From positions 3,391,001 to 3,455,000 of the forward strand of contig WUJK01000001.1 in NCBI GenBank assembly GCA_011317545.1: a stretch of 64,000 nt of DNA. Direction: 5' to 3'. The position numbers and the translations under genes are program-made. Under the pieces are notes generated by a model, which was not told the origin of the DNA, searched no databases, and was given only the letters and a program-made list of their open reading frames with translations. Source of the DNA: Coniella vitis. Its lineage: Eukaryota > Ascomycota > Sordariomycetes > Diaporthales > Schizoparmaceae. Below, in pieces: positions 1-9,487 of this stretch; the stretch's first letter is position 1; each line of letters begins with the position of its first letter.

Positions 1-1152
1 GTCCGCAGAAACGTTTCGTTGGTCCAGCTCGCCAGCCCTAGCCGAGTCGTGCTCCTGCACCTGGCGATGTATCCCCGGGACGATTTTGTCACACCAACGT
101 TGCGCAAGCTCATCGAAGACCCCGACGTACTGAAATTGGGCGTGTGTATCAAGGGTGATTGTACACGACTGAGGAATTACCTTGGTCTCGATGCGCGTGG
201 CGTGTTCGAGCTGAGCCATTTATTCAAGCAGGTCCGGTATTCTGCCAGCCAGCCGCACTTGGTCGACAAGAGACCCATCAACCTTGCCACCCTATGTAAG
301 GAAGTTTTTGGTCTCCCCATGCTCAAGGATGCCGATGTGCGAATGAGCAGCTGGGGGCAATCGCTCGACTTGGACCAGATCAATTACTCCGTTTCAGACG
401 CATACTCTGCGGTGCAGATTTTCTCGACGCTCGACTACCAACGCGAACAGATGGACCCCAAACCAGACTTGCCGTTCCCTGTTGAGGAGAACAAACTGAT
501 ACCACTCCCAGAGGGCGTAAAATATGCCAAAAAGTCGAGTACCAGTAAAACCTCGACACCAGTCGTGGACGCAGCACCCGCAGAGTCGGCACGCGATGCA
601 GGCGAGGCTGTCGACACATTGACGCATCAGGACTTAAGTCCAGAGGTGTCTGTGGAATGCGAAGAAGAGCTACAGGATATCTTTGCCAAGTTAGGTCTTG
701 ATAATATCGAAAATCTCGACGAGGAAATGTTAGCAGCTTCGATTGACACTGCACCAGAGGCCGTGTCTTCACCAGCGCCGCAAGCAACATCAACACCTGA
801 TTTTCGAGTCTTGGCCGCAGAGGCTTGCCTGGCAGCGTACCAACAGTCCAAAGAAGCCAATGGCGGCAAGTTAAATGCCGCACCCGCCGCATTAACAGCC
901 TATTTCATCTGGCAAGCCGATGCCAACCTCAATTTTGGCGACGTGGCAAGCCTTCTCCGCGATCCGCCGCTAAAAACCTCGACCGTGGCCTCGTACATTG
1001 TGTCGAGCGTCGAGGCCGAGTATCTCCCCTTTGATGAGAATCGCATGACGACGGAGATCGCTGCGGTTGTGGCCAGCGATGTGATGGGCAAACGGTACTT
1101 TACGAAATGGCGAGCACTCAGCCAGAGGCAAGCATCCATCAACAAGGAATAA
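1..1152 (+). CDS. WRN-type 3'-5' exonuclease domain protein, 5'-truncated by the window
   Basis: The frame is open from base 1 and ends at the stop at 1150-1152, leaving 383 visible residues; the start lies upstream of the window. The first ~150 residues match the DEDDy 3'-5' exonuclease fold. The Exo II region reads GVCIKGDCTRL with its Asp, and the Exo III motif is YSVSD (Y-x3-D). The Exo I DxE motif would lie before base 1. A Ser/Pro/Ala-rich linker follows. The C-terminal ~110 residues are helical and contain a LLRDPPLKTSTVASYI segment resembling the helix-turn-helix tail found on RecQ/WRN-like fungal exonucleases. The likely role is nuclear 3'-5' exonuclease in DNA or RNA metabolism; the exact substrate cannot be told. 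It converges on YTM1, and only 315 bp separate the two stops. Confidence 0.85.
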   Translation, partial: VRRNVSLVQLASPSRVVLLHLAMYPRDDFVTPTLRKLIEDPDVLKLGVCIKGDCTRLRNYLGLDARGVFELSHLFKQVRYSASQPHLVDKRPINLATLCKEVFGLPMLKDADVRMSSWGQSLDLDQINYSVSDAYSAVQIFSTLDYQREQMDPKPDLPFPVEENKLIPLPEGVKYAKKSSTSKTSTPVVDAAPAESARDAGEAVDTLTHQDLSPEVSVECEEELQDIFAKLGLDNIENLDEEMLAASIDTAPEAVSSPAPQATSTPDFRVLAAEACLAAYQQSKEANGGKLNAAPAALTAYFIWQADANLNFGDVASLLRDPPLKTSTVASYIVSSVEAEYLPFDENRMTTEIAAVVASDVMGKRYFTKWRALSQRQASINKE

Positions 1153-1467
1153 GAATAAGGTAGATAAGATGATAGAATTGGCAATTAGGCGCATGGGTTT
1201 TGGTCGGACAGGCTTTATCATCATGAGGTGGATTGGATCAACTACGCAATCGATTCTGTGACTGGAATGGACTTTGTTTATTACGCAGGAACGCACAATA
1301 CCTGGGAGGTTTTAGAGCGTCCTCAGTATTTCTTAGGTGGCAGTGATCAGGTTTTCATCTTTATTTTGGGGGGTATAACCTCTGTTTTATCATATGGTAT
1401 CTGAAGTTTTCTCCTTGTTTCAGTTTCTATTCGTCACCTCTCCGTACCTGTATTTCCAATATCCCTC
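1153..1467. other. Convergent 3' intergenic region
   Basis: This stretch lies between the stops of the exonuclease gene (+) and YTM1 (-). It is AT-richer than its flanks and holds no reading frame that looks coding. Both 3' UTRs and terminators presumably sit here. Confidence 0.6.
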
Positions 1468-3052
1468 TCATGAAGCAATGATATCTCTTCCTCTATTGAT
1501 TTGTACCCGCTTGTCCTCGCCGCCACTTACGATACCCCAGGTTTGATCCCACACAACACTAAACACCTTGCACCCTTCTCCTGCAAGCGGACGCTTCTTG
1601 CCGCCCTTGCTCTCACGCTCAATGACATACACAGCCTCGCTGACACCACCACCAACAGCAGCATCCTCGTTCTTGCTGGCTGGTCGGACGCTTCGCAAAT
1701 CCCAGATGCGGCAGGTGCCGTCATGTGAGCCAGATACCAGCGAGTGCTCGTTGTCCGGACACTTGGCTACAGAGACAACCTTGTTCACGTGGCCGCGCAG
1801 CGTCATAATTGATGTCCTAGCCTGCGATTCTCTCGGGTCGACCAGCACAACGTTACGTAGCGATGTACCGGCAGCCAGCAAGGGGCTCCCGCTAGGTCCT
1901 GGCACGGCGCACAAGGACAGCAGCGCGCTCGACGCTGGTATCGTGCTGACTTTGGTCATAGTCGTGAGGTCAATTGTGTGCAGATCGTGGTCCTGGCCTG
2001 CGCTGTAAGCCACCGTCCGGTCGCGAGGGTCAAACACAGCCGCTGTCGCGGGTGCCTTGTGGAAAGGCGCAAGGTGCAGCGCGCCCCTCTGCGGTGTGGA
2101 GATGCCACTGGCCACCTTCCGCCGCTTGCTCGTGTGTGTGCTTCCGGGAATCAACTCTGCGGGCGCCTGGGGCGCAGAGGCCTTGGAGGTGGACCATAGA
2201 CCGATGGAGCCGTCTGCGGAGGCTGTCAGGACGCGTCGCGAAGCGCCGTCGACCTCGAGAGAGTCGATGCTCGATTTGTGGCCGTACAGTTCGAGAGTCG
2301 GCTTGAGCTCGCCCGAAGAGTGGTCATTGGCTTCGTTGTACTTCCATATCCGAACGGTGCGGTCAAGGCCTGCCGAGGCAAGCTGCGTGTTGGTGAGGAA
2401 GCGGGCGGCCTTGATGCTTGCGCTGTGTCCACCGTGCGTGCCCGCGGGAGAAGTGGCAATGATGTCCCCCGAACCGTTCCATATTCTCAAAAGGCCATCG
2501 TACGATGCGGAGAGGATCCTGTCGTGACCGGCTGTGAAGCTGTCGCCGGACCAGGTGCCTGCAGGGGACGTCGCGGACAGAACGTCGATGGCGCTGACCC
2601 AGTCGTCGTGCTCGAAGGAAGCCTCGTACTTAGGTGGAATCAGACTGCGGACGTATTGGAGGGTGACGTTGGTTTCCAAAGAGAGGCCGTTGGCTTCGAG
2701 GTAGTCTTCGAGGGTTGAAGTAAGGAAAGTGCCGTTGATAAGGAAATCGAAGGGAACGGGCTGGGGCGTGTTGAGCATGGATTCGGAGTTGAGGATACGG
2801 GAGAGGCCAAGACGTCTTATGTCTGTTAAGAGAATCAGTTAGCAAGCCATTTCGTCAGGCGACAGGCGTATCAATTTTAATGCCACGGCTGTGATAAAAA
2901 CGCAAATCGAACTGCACAAACATACCAGCTGGGACGAGCAGTTGTCTCTTGCTGTCGGGTAGTTCGAGGCCATCTTCGGTGGTCGTAAAGGTGACCTTGA
3001 TCTGTGCCATTTCCGGCTCAAAGGCCGACGTGCCAGCCATGGTGGTATCCAT
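1468..3052 (-). CDS. YTM1: Ribosome biogenesis WD40 protein Ytm1
   Basis: Two exons, complement(1468..2822, 2926..3052), give 493 residues. The intron 2823-2925 has donor GTATGT and acceptor ACAG. The start ATG at 3052 opens MDTTMAG. The N-terminus is the ubiquitin-like NLE domain (about residues 10-80, containing DIRRLGLSRILNSE), followed by WD40 blades with typical RIWKYNE, IGLWSTS and CRIWDLRS strands and the family ending EDKRVQI. Ytm1 joins Nop7 and Erb1 in the PeBoW complex, which the AAA-ATPase Mdn1 remodels from pre-60S particles in the nucleolus. It is transcribed divergently from the DNA polymerase delta subunit gene across 322 bp. Length matches the family. Confidence 0.95.
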
Positions 3053-3374
3053 TTTGTTGGTGAATCTGCTGTGTTGTTGCGACAGTGACAAACAACAAGG
3101 CAGTGTATCGCAGCGGTTGGGCGCAAAAGCGAAAGTTGTAGTCCAGAAACTTTTTTTTGCCTGGGCCCTTGCAAGGTACAAGCGCCTTGTACCTTCCCCC
3201 ACTAAGCAAGTGCTCCCCAGATCCCTGCCAGAGGGGTGGGGGAACTCCCCTGCAGCCTATTTAAACCCTATACGCGTCTTGGATTCTTTGCTACGCGTCG
3301 AGCGACGACATGTCATTTTTTGTTAGAGCCGTCTTTCCTTCTTCTACAACACAGCAACACGTACGTCTCTGAGC
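3053..3374. promoter_or_regulatory. Bidirectional promoter YTM1 / DNA pol delta small subunit
   Basis: These 322 bp separate two divergent start codons. A TATTTAAA-like box lies near 3258-3265, about 110 bp upstream of the plus-strand ATG at 3375. A CT-rich tract (about 3330-3350) just before that ATG looks like a fungal leader. The pairing of a ribosome-assembly gene with a replication gene would allow growth-linked co-regulation, but that is inference. Confidence 0.5.
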
Positions 3375-5027
3375 ATGGTAACTCTACATGAGATAGAGTC
3401 GCTGCTCTTGCAGAAGCCTTCGTAAGTAAAATAATGCCCGCTGATTGATTTCCTGGTTACAATGGCTAATTCTTCTCTCCAGCGGCGACGCGCCAGAAGA
3501 GGTGCTGGAACGGCCCCAGTCCATGTACAAGCCCCTCGACACATTCAAGCTTGAGAAAGGCCGAAGCTATCAGCAGCAATTCGCAGATACCTACTTCCTG
3601 CGCCTCACGCAGATCAGGCCTGCGGTGGAGGCTGTTGCCGAGGCCGCATGGGAGGGCACCGTCATTGGCGGCGAGACGGCAAAGAAGGTCCACCGGGTGC
3701 TAGATGTGCGCCAGGGCGAGCTGTGCTGGGTCGCGGGGACGATGTACATGGATATGCCCCTGAAGCCGAATATTCTCGATGATGTTTCCAAAGATGTGGG
3801 TCCTTTTCCTTCATCTTCACAGAGTCCATTTGCGAAATTCAGAGGGTTGACAGGTTATGACAGCGATGGATATCCGCTCCAACCTCGATAACGAGGTATT
3901 TCTCAGACGACGACCGCGATGCAGTGATGCTTGAGGATGATTCTGGCCGGTTACGGCTGACAGGAGCCGCATTAAAATCACATACTTGCGTGACAGGGTG
4001 CATCGTTGCTGTCATGGGAACCGAGAATGCAAGCGGAGATTTTGAGGTTGTGGACATTGTGTTTCCGGACCTGCCACCGCAACCAGATCGTTGGAGTATT
4101 TCACAAAAAGCCGATACCAATGGCATACGCAAGGGCAAGCGTGACGCGCGAGGTGAAGACATTGAAATGGTGGACGCGCCTCTTTCCTCCAACGGCAAAA
4201 AGATCGCAATCGTGTCTGGGCTCAACTTCTCTGGAGATGACGCCTCGTACGCTATGGAACTCAACCTCTTGCTGGAGTATCTAATAGGAGAAGCTCTCGA
4301 TCCCAGCACACAAGCAGAAATCGCACAAATCAGCCGAGTCATCATTGCTGGTAATTCAATAGCGGCCGTCAACCCCACCGTTAGTGATTCTACCGCCGAC
4401 AAGAAAGCCACCTTGAAAAAGTACGGCTACGACTCGAGCTCCTACAACGCATTGCCGTCACAATTACTTGACGATTTCCTTGCCGAACTGCTACCTACGA
4501 TGCCTGTCACTCTCCTGCCAGGCCAAAACGATCCTGCCAATGCGAGCTATCCACAACAACCCATACATACCGCCATGTTCCCCAAATCACGGGCTTTCGC
4601 TGCGCTACCGACCGCCGACAATAGAGGCTGGCTGGACACTGTGACGAACCCATGGGAGGGAGAGGTTGAGGGATGGAGATTATTGGGGACAGGAGGCCAG
4701 AATGTAGAGGACGTTTTCAAGTACGTTGAAGGCGGCCAAAGGCTGGACATGATGGAGGCCATGTGCCGGTGGCGATGCAGTGCACCGACAGCACCTGATA
4801 CCTTGTGGAGCTACCCCTTTCAAGACGATGACCCATTTGTCATGAAGGAGTGCCCACACGTCTACTTTGTCGGTTCTCAGCCAGAATTTGGCACGCGTGT
4901 CATATCAGGTCCGGAGGGTCAGACTGTACGGTTGATCTCGGTACCTTCGTTTTCTGCTTCGAAGGAGATCGTCTTGCTTGATTCGGAAACGTTGGAGGTA
5001 TCACGAATAAAGATCACTACGTCGTAG
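3375..5027 (+). CDS. DNA polymerase delta small (B) subunit, Cdc1/Pol31/POLD2 type
   Basis: Three exons, 3375..3421, 3483..3795 and 3864..5027, encode 507 residues. Intron 1 has donor GTAAGT and intron 2 donor GTGGGT; all phases agree. The N-terminus contains the conserved YKPL and QQQFADTYFLRL segments. An OB-fold follows (LCWVAGTMYMD ... ITRYFSDDD ... LRLTGAAL) and then an inactive calcineurin-like phosphoesterase domain with IAIVSGLNF, VIIAGNS and VTLLPGQNDPAN. The family links the catalytic subunit to Pol32 and stabilises the replicative holoenzyme in the nucleus. The first exon encodes only 15 full codons, so the start is easily missed without splicing. Length matches fungal orthologues. 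Confidence 0.93.
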
Positions 5028-5560
5028 TAACCATGGCTACTGGCAACAAACAAGAACGAGGCATATAAACTACAAGCAATTAAGGGGCACCCATGGGATC
5101 ACGATGAGATTTTTTCCTACAGTTCAGATACCACAAAATGTCAAATATCATTTTCTGAAACCATGATTCTCTGTGTCCTTGGTCGCCAAATGGGATTTGC
5201 ATATTCCGTACGATATATAGAACCCTCTCACTATTTGTGCCTTTCCTTTTGGGCTGTTTCGGACGCCAAAGACTCAAATTGACGCATCTTCTATCTTGCT
5301 TCGCTAATCGGGCAGACTTATGCCGCATAGAACCCACACACATTCTCGCCGTTCACCATCGAGTGCTTTGATTGCAACCACACTCCCGCGTTGCTCAGCT
5401 CATCCCGTAGGCCTAATTCAAACGGCGTCTTTGGGTAACTTTCCGCTACTCCACGACAGATCCCAGTCTCAGACTGCTGCTCATTAAGTTCCAAACAATT
5501 GTCAACTAAACCGCCTATAGGGTCAATGCCACGCTTTTGACTTTGAGCCGCCGCCAGCGC
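5028..5560. other. Intergenic region at the edge of the degenerate block
   Basis: No coding frame with convincing composition was found. It lies between the end of the polymerase subunit gene and the first decayed reading frame of the 5.5-20.3 kb block. Confidence 0.5.
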
Positions 5561-6900
5561 CAGTGCCAGCGCCAATACCCCTTCTCGTCCGCCTCGTGTT
5601 GGTCGTTCTCTTGGTGAGTCTCATTCTCGCCCAGGCTTCTCGTGCGAACCGCCCGTCTGATCTTGAATTTGCAGACGACATCTATGAGTTTACTGGTGAC
5701 GACTCGATTCCTCGCTCTGACTCTCTACGAAAGCGACTGTTGGGCAGCCCTCCTCGCACGCCCGCCAAAAGAACCAAGTCTCAGACCACTGGTGCCTTCA
5801 AGCCTATTCAACCGCGCCACGCTGAAACCCCACAAATCAGATCAGAGCTTAGGCTCAGGAAGAATCTTATCAAGAAGCTTCGAAAAATCACCAGCAGCCT
5901 CATCACGAGCAATCCGCCATTCGCGCTAATCAACAGCCTTGTTACGCGGTTTAGACTTTCTCGAATGAGTTAACTCCGCCTGCATAGCGGCCTTCTCAGC
6001 CATCAATTGGGTCTTCTCCTCCGCCTATTTACGGGCTAAAGCGTCGGACTTAGCAACCTCGCGCTCAAGTTCATTGATACGTAGCGTCAGACGTCTCTTA
6101 TTATCCTTAAGGGCAGTAATCGACTCCATCAGATCACCATTATCAAGACCCAGACGACGAACAGTTCGTTCCAGGGTGGCATAGTCGGCAGCAGAAACTA
6201 TATTGTTAGGAACCTCGTTCAGACCGTCGAATTGTCCAGCCTCCCATAGCTTAAGGGCAGCCTTCCAGGCCCAAGAGGCGTAGCTGGCCTTCGTCTCAGC
6301 ACTAGACACCGCCTTCTTATTGTTAAGATTAAGGTCCCCTTTAACGCCTTAAGCATAACGCTTAAAATGAAAGGTACGATCGGCAAACGGCTTGAGAACG
6401 GGCGGAACGGGCACACAGACGTAATTTTGCGTGCAGCAGCGGTCATAAATCGGAGCGTTAGGGCCGGAGACATACTTGCCGTCGCTGTTACTGCTGTTGC
6501 AGCTTTTGATATAGGCAATACACGGAGTTGGGCGCTCAATCTGGCCCTCCTCCAGGGTAGTAACCGCGTATTTACGGACAGTCTTAGCACGGCGAGTAGG
6601 AGTGGCGGAAGCGGACGGAGTGGCATCAGCGTCATTCTCAACATCGTCATCGTCTTCATCTTCTTCAGCCAATTGAGACTGAGACTGAGGCTTAGGCTGA
6701 GCCTGAGGTAGTGCCCTGCTGGTCAAATACGGCCGAGTCGGAGTCCCCGTTGTCCGAGAAAATCCGGCTTGCGTCTCCGACGGGAACCAGTACTGGTTCT
6801 TTGGCTGTCTGCAGCGGTAGATCCCAAGTCACTTTATCCATTAGTCTTATGGAGCTGCTTGAATAGTACTGCGCCGCGAGCAATAGACGAGGCCTCACTT
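5560..6900 (-). pseudogene. Decayed minus-strand gene with C-to-T-type nonsense codons (coiled-coil, Cys-containing protein)
   Basis: One minus-strand frame runs from about 6726 to about 5570 with clearly protein-like content interrupted by four stops: TAA 6349-6351, TAG 6025-6027, TAG 5926-5928 and TGA 5842-5844. Each is one C-to-T change from CAA, CAG, CAG or CGA. Between stops it encodes an acidic Ser/Glu/Asp stretch, a Cys-bearing segment (PTPCIAYIKSC ... RCCTQNYVCVPVPP), then a charged helix typical of a coiled coil (INELEREVAKSD). A frame change near 6720 links to an upstream segment reaching about 6900. I do not recognise the family. The nonsense pattern suggests repeat-induced point mutation or CpG/CpA deamination of a former gene or mobile-element gene. 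Confidence 0.6.
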
Positions 6901-7458
6901 CGTAGTGTTCTCCACTGGCACAGTCTCTTCACTTTTTTCCGGTCGGTAGATGAATAGAGTAGTCCGAATCGGGATTCCGTTACTGTCGAAGCAAACGGCG
7001 GTTATGCGAGATCATGAATCCGAAGGGCTCTCATTGTGCGACCCTCCTAAGACTTCGATATCAGTATGTGCTATGCGTAGCTGGTGAGTGTCACTGCTTA
7101 CTTAGTGCTGCAACGGGTTCTATTCCGTTGGTCTTTCCGGCGGTAAACTTTGCCATGGAACTCTTCTTGAACACAGCCAAAGGTGCTTTGTTTGAGTAGA
7201 GTGCTTCGAATACCGTGCTGATTGTGCATGTAGCCATCTGTGCTGAGGCGGGGTCCAATAGATGTTGATATCTTTTTACTTTATGACGTCCATGACTGTG
7301 AGTTTCGTTTGCAGTGTCGAGTCCAAACTTGTCATCGATGAGGAAAATGTTGTTGGTTGTCCTTGTGCGGTTCTTTCTTACCGCCTTTGCCATCTCTTTC
7401 TTGCCTTAGATTTGATTCTTTTCTGCTTCTGTTTAGGCCCACTCGGCGACGGCCGGAA
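6901..7458. other. No gene seen; degenerate block
   Basis: Only short frames with no recognisable motifs. Composition is like the neighbouring decayed sequence. Confidence 0.4.
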
Positions 7459-8110
7459 TCAGGGTGAGCAGCGATGGAGTGCAACCTCTTCGACGTCGCT
7501 GCACGTTGTGCAAGACTGGACTGAATGGTTTCTTGCAAACGTTGCAGCATTGCACGCGAGTAGGCCTTTCTGCAAGGTTAGACAATCCCAGCAGCCAAAG
7601 GATTTTGTTGTGGTGTTTTTGGACTCGCTGGGAGCAAACTTCGTGCTGTCTTGACAATTAGCGGATTGGAAACATACTCAGATAAGAGAGTAAACTTACA
7701 ATCGGTCCCGCTCGGAATCTCGCCTGCTTGAAGCATCACTGGTGGCTCGTGTTTTCCAATCGCCTCTCCCAATGAGGTGAAGTGTCCCGACGGCTGACAA
7801 GATCCGTATGGTGTGAAGCATATCTCTGAGATGGCAGAGGCCATGGTGGGTATTGGCCAGTTGATATGAACAAAGCGTTTTTGGGGTTCCGGTCTTGCCC
7901 TTTCGTACACTGCTGGCTCCTCAACCGTTCCATCTTTCAGAAAGCTGTGGACTCTTGTAACTGAGGCCAGGTTTTCCAGGAAAAGAATGGTGCTCCCAGC
8001 TGCGTGAATCTATTGGAAAAAGCATCCGGCCCAAGCACAATCTCCGGCGTTTCGATTTGTCGTCGCAAGGAGCCAAGTAAACCGGAATCTCATATAGGGC
8101 ATCAAGTGGG
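7459..8110 (-). pseudogene. Decayed gene fragment with a good intron and Cys-rich end
   Basis: A minus-strand frame runs from about 8110 to 7700, broken by one TAG at 8010-8012 (one C-to-T step from CAG). It then meets a fungal-style intron at 7650-7699 (donor GTAAGT, branch-like GCTAATT, acceptor CAAG). Splicing keeps the frame for about 60 more codons to a TGA at 7459-7461. The downstream exon is Cys-rich: a CWDC pair, then a single Cys, a CTTC pair and a terminal RCS. This spacing recalls the fungal Cys-rich DUF3716-type domain, a tentative match made by eye. The nucleotide segment 7527-7550 also resembles CxxC-coding segments at 9.6, 11.6 and 12.1 kb. Function unknown. Confidence 0.45.
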
Positions 8111-8687
8111 CTTCCCTCCTTCGAAAAACCAAACAGGTTATTCATAGTAAGCCAGATGGAGTGCCAAAACAGCAGAAAAGGCCGGGTGGCGAGGCGGGAA
8201 ATGACCAAGGGCCACCCCCAATTGGACCTCCTCGCCTGTCGATGGCTTCTGATCAGAGAACAGACAACACTTGGGCGCTTGTGGGATGTATAGAAAAGAG
8301 TGTGCAGGAGATACAGCGGATCCCTTGGAGTGTGTTGAGTTGAGAGGAGTTGCTGAGCTTCGTAGGAAAAGAGACGAAAAGAAACCACCTTGAAGCCCTA
8401 TTGAGCCGAAGGGCTACAGAAAGGGCCCCCCATAGGGGTCATATCAGAACGAGAAAAGAACATGTTGATGATCGAAACCATCCTAGGGGTTCTGGCTTGC
8501 TAGATATGCCCATTTTTGCTGGGTGGGCAATGGAGAAAAGCCCTCTACACCAAGCCCCGGAAGAATAGTTGCACGAGGTCCTCGAAGAGATTGCGTCGAG
8601 TGTAGTATGGTGAAGGACTCTTCAATTCGCCGGGACGCCGTAAGACTGTATGTAGTATTTATGCTTTTAGGCTCCAGGTAGCTCTGA

Positions 8688-9487
8688 TCAAAGGGCAGAG
8701 CCCTCCACAAGTAGGTTGTGGGTGGCGCTGGCGCAGGCGCAGGCTCGGATTTCTTGCCACGAACTGGGTAAAACCTTCTTTACCGCAGTCGGGTTCTTTG
8801 TAATCTGCACAGGAACGGGAGGTTTGGTCTGAACAGGTGTTATCGTCACCCCCGGCGCAGCCATGGCCTTCTTGGCCATCACAAACTGCTGCTGAATCTG
8901 AGCAGGGACAGCTCACGCGTTTGGCATTACTGGGGCAGACGCTGTCGGAGGCGGGGCTGGTGATAGCAACTGCGGGCGGATCGAAAGGTCTGTCTCACCC
9001 GCTAATAGAGTGCAGGACGATGAGGGCCAAGCGGTGAGATGATATCGGTGCAGCGTGGGAGGCATCGACAGGCTAACTTTTGGGTAAAGGACGGTCGACT
9101 AAGCCGGCATCGCTCTTGACTGAACATTCGAAGAATCGGCCGGTCTAGCTGGAGGAAGAGGAACCAAGGCCTGGATAGACTCGCCAACTGTCTGACCATA
9201 CTGCTGGCTTCGGTTTCGAGAAGCCGAAACTCCTTGATCTGGGTGTCAAATGCGTTTTGAGGCATTGGCGGCATCCGCAGAGCGTCACTGGGGATGGCCG
9301 TGAGAGGTACCGTTCCAGCAACATTCGCATATTGAAGCTTTGACCCATGCGGCCGAGCCTCGAATTCCTTGTCTTCTACCCAGACGTTGGCTCGGAAATT
9401 GCACGACACGGCGGCGCTGTTCGTCAGCTTGACGCGCTGAGATGGAATTCTGGTATACATAGTGCTGATCATTTGCTGAAGACGCAT
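8688..9487 (-). pseudogene. Decayed minus-strand coding segments (Pro/Ala/Gln-rich)
   Basis: Two stretches of minus-strand DNA look coding. One (about 9487-9140) encodes a segment with FRANVWVEDKEFEARP and a following helical part. The other (about 8990-8688) encodes a Pro/Ala/Gln/Val-rich disordered region, passing through one TGA at 8913-8915 that a CGA-to-TGA change explains. The two are not in one simple frame, so indels or lost introns are needed. I recognise no family. The strand, style of decay and position match the other remnants here, so they may belong to the same former element or to tandem relatives. Confidence 0.35.
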
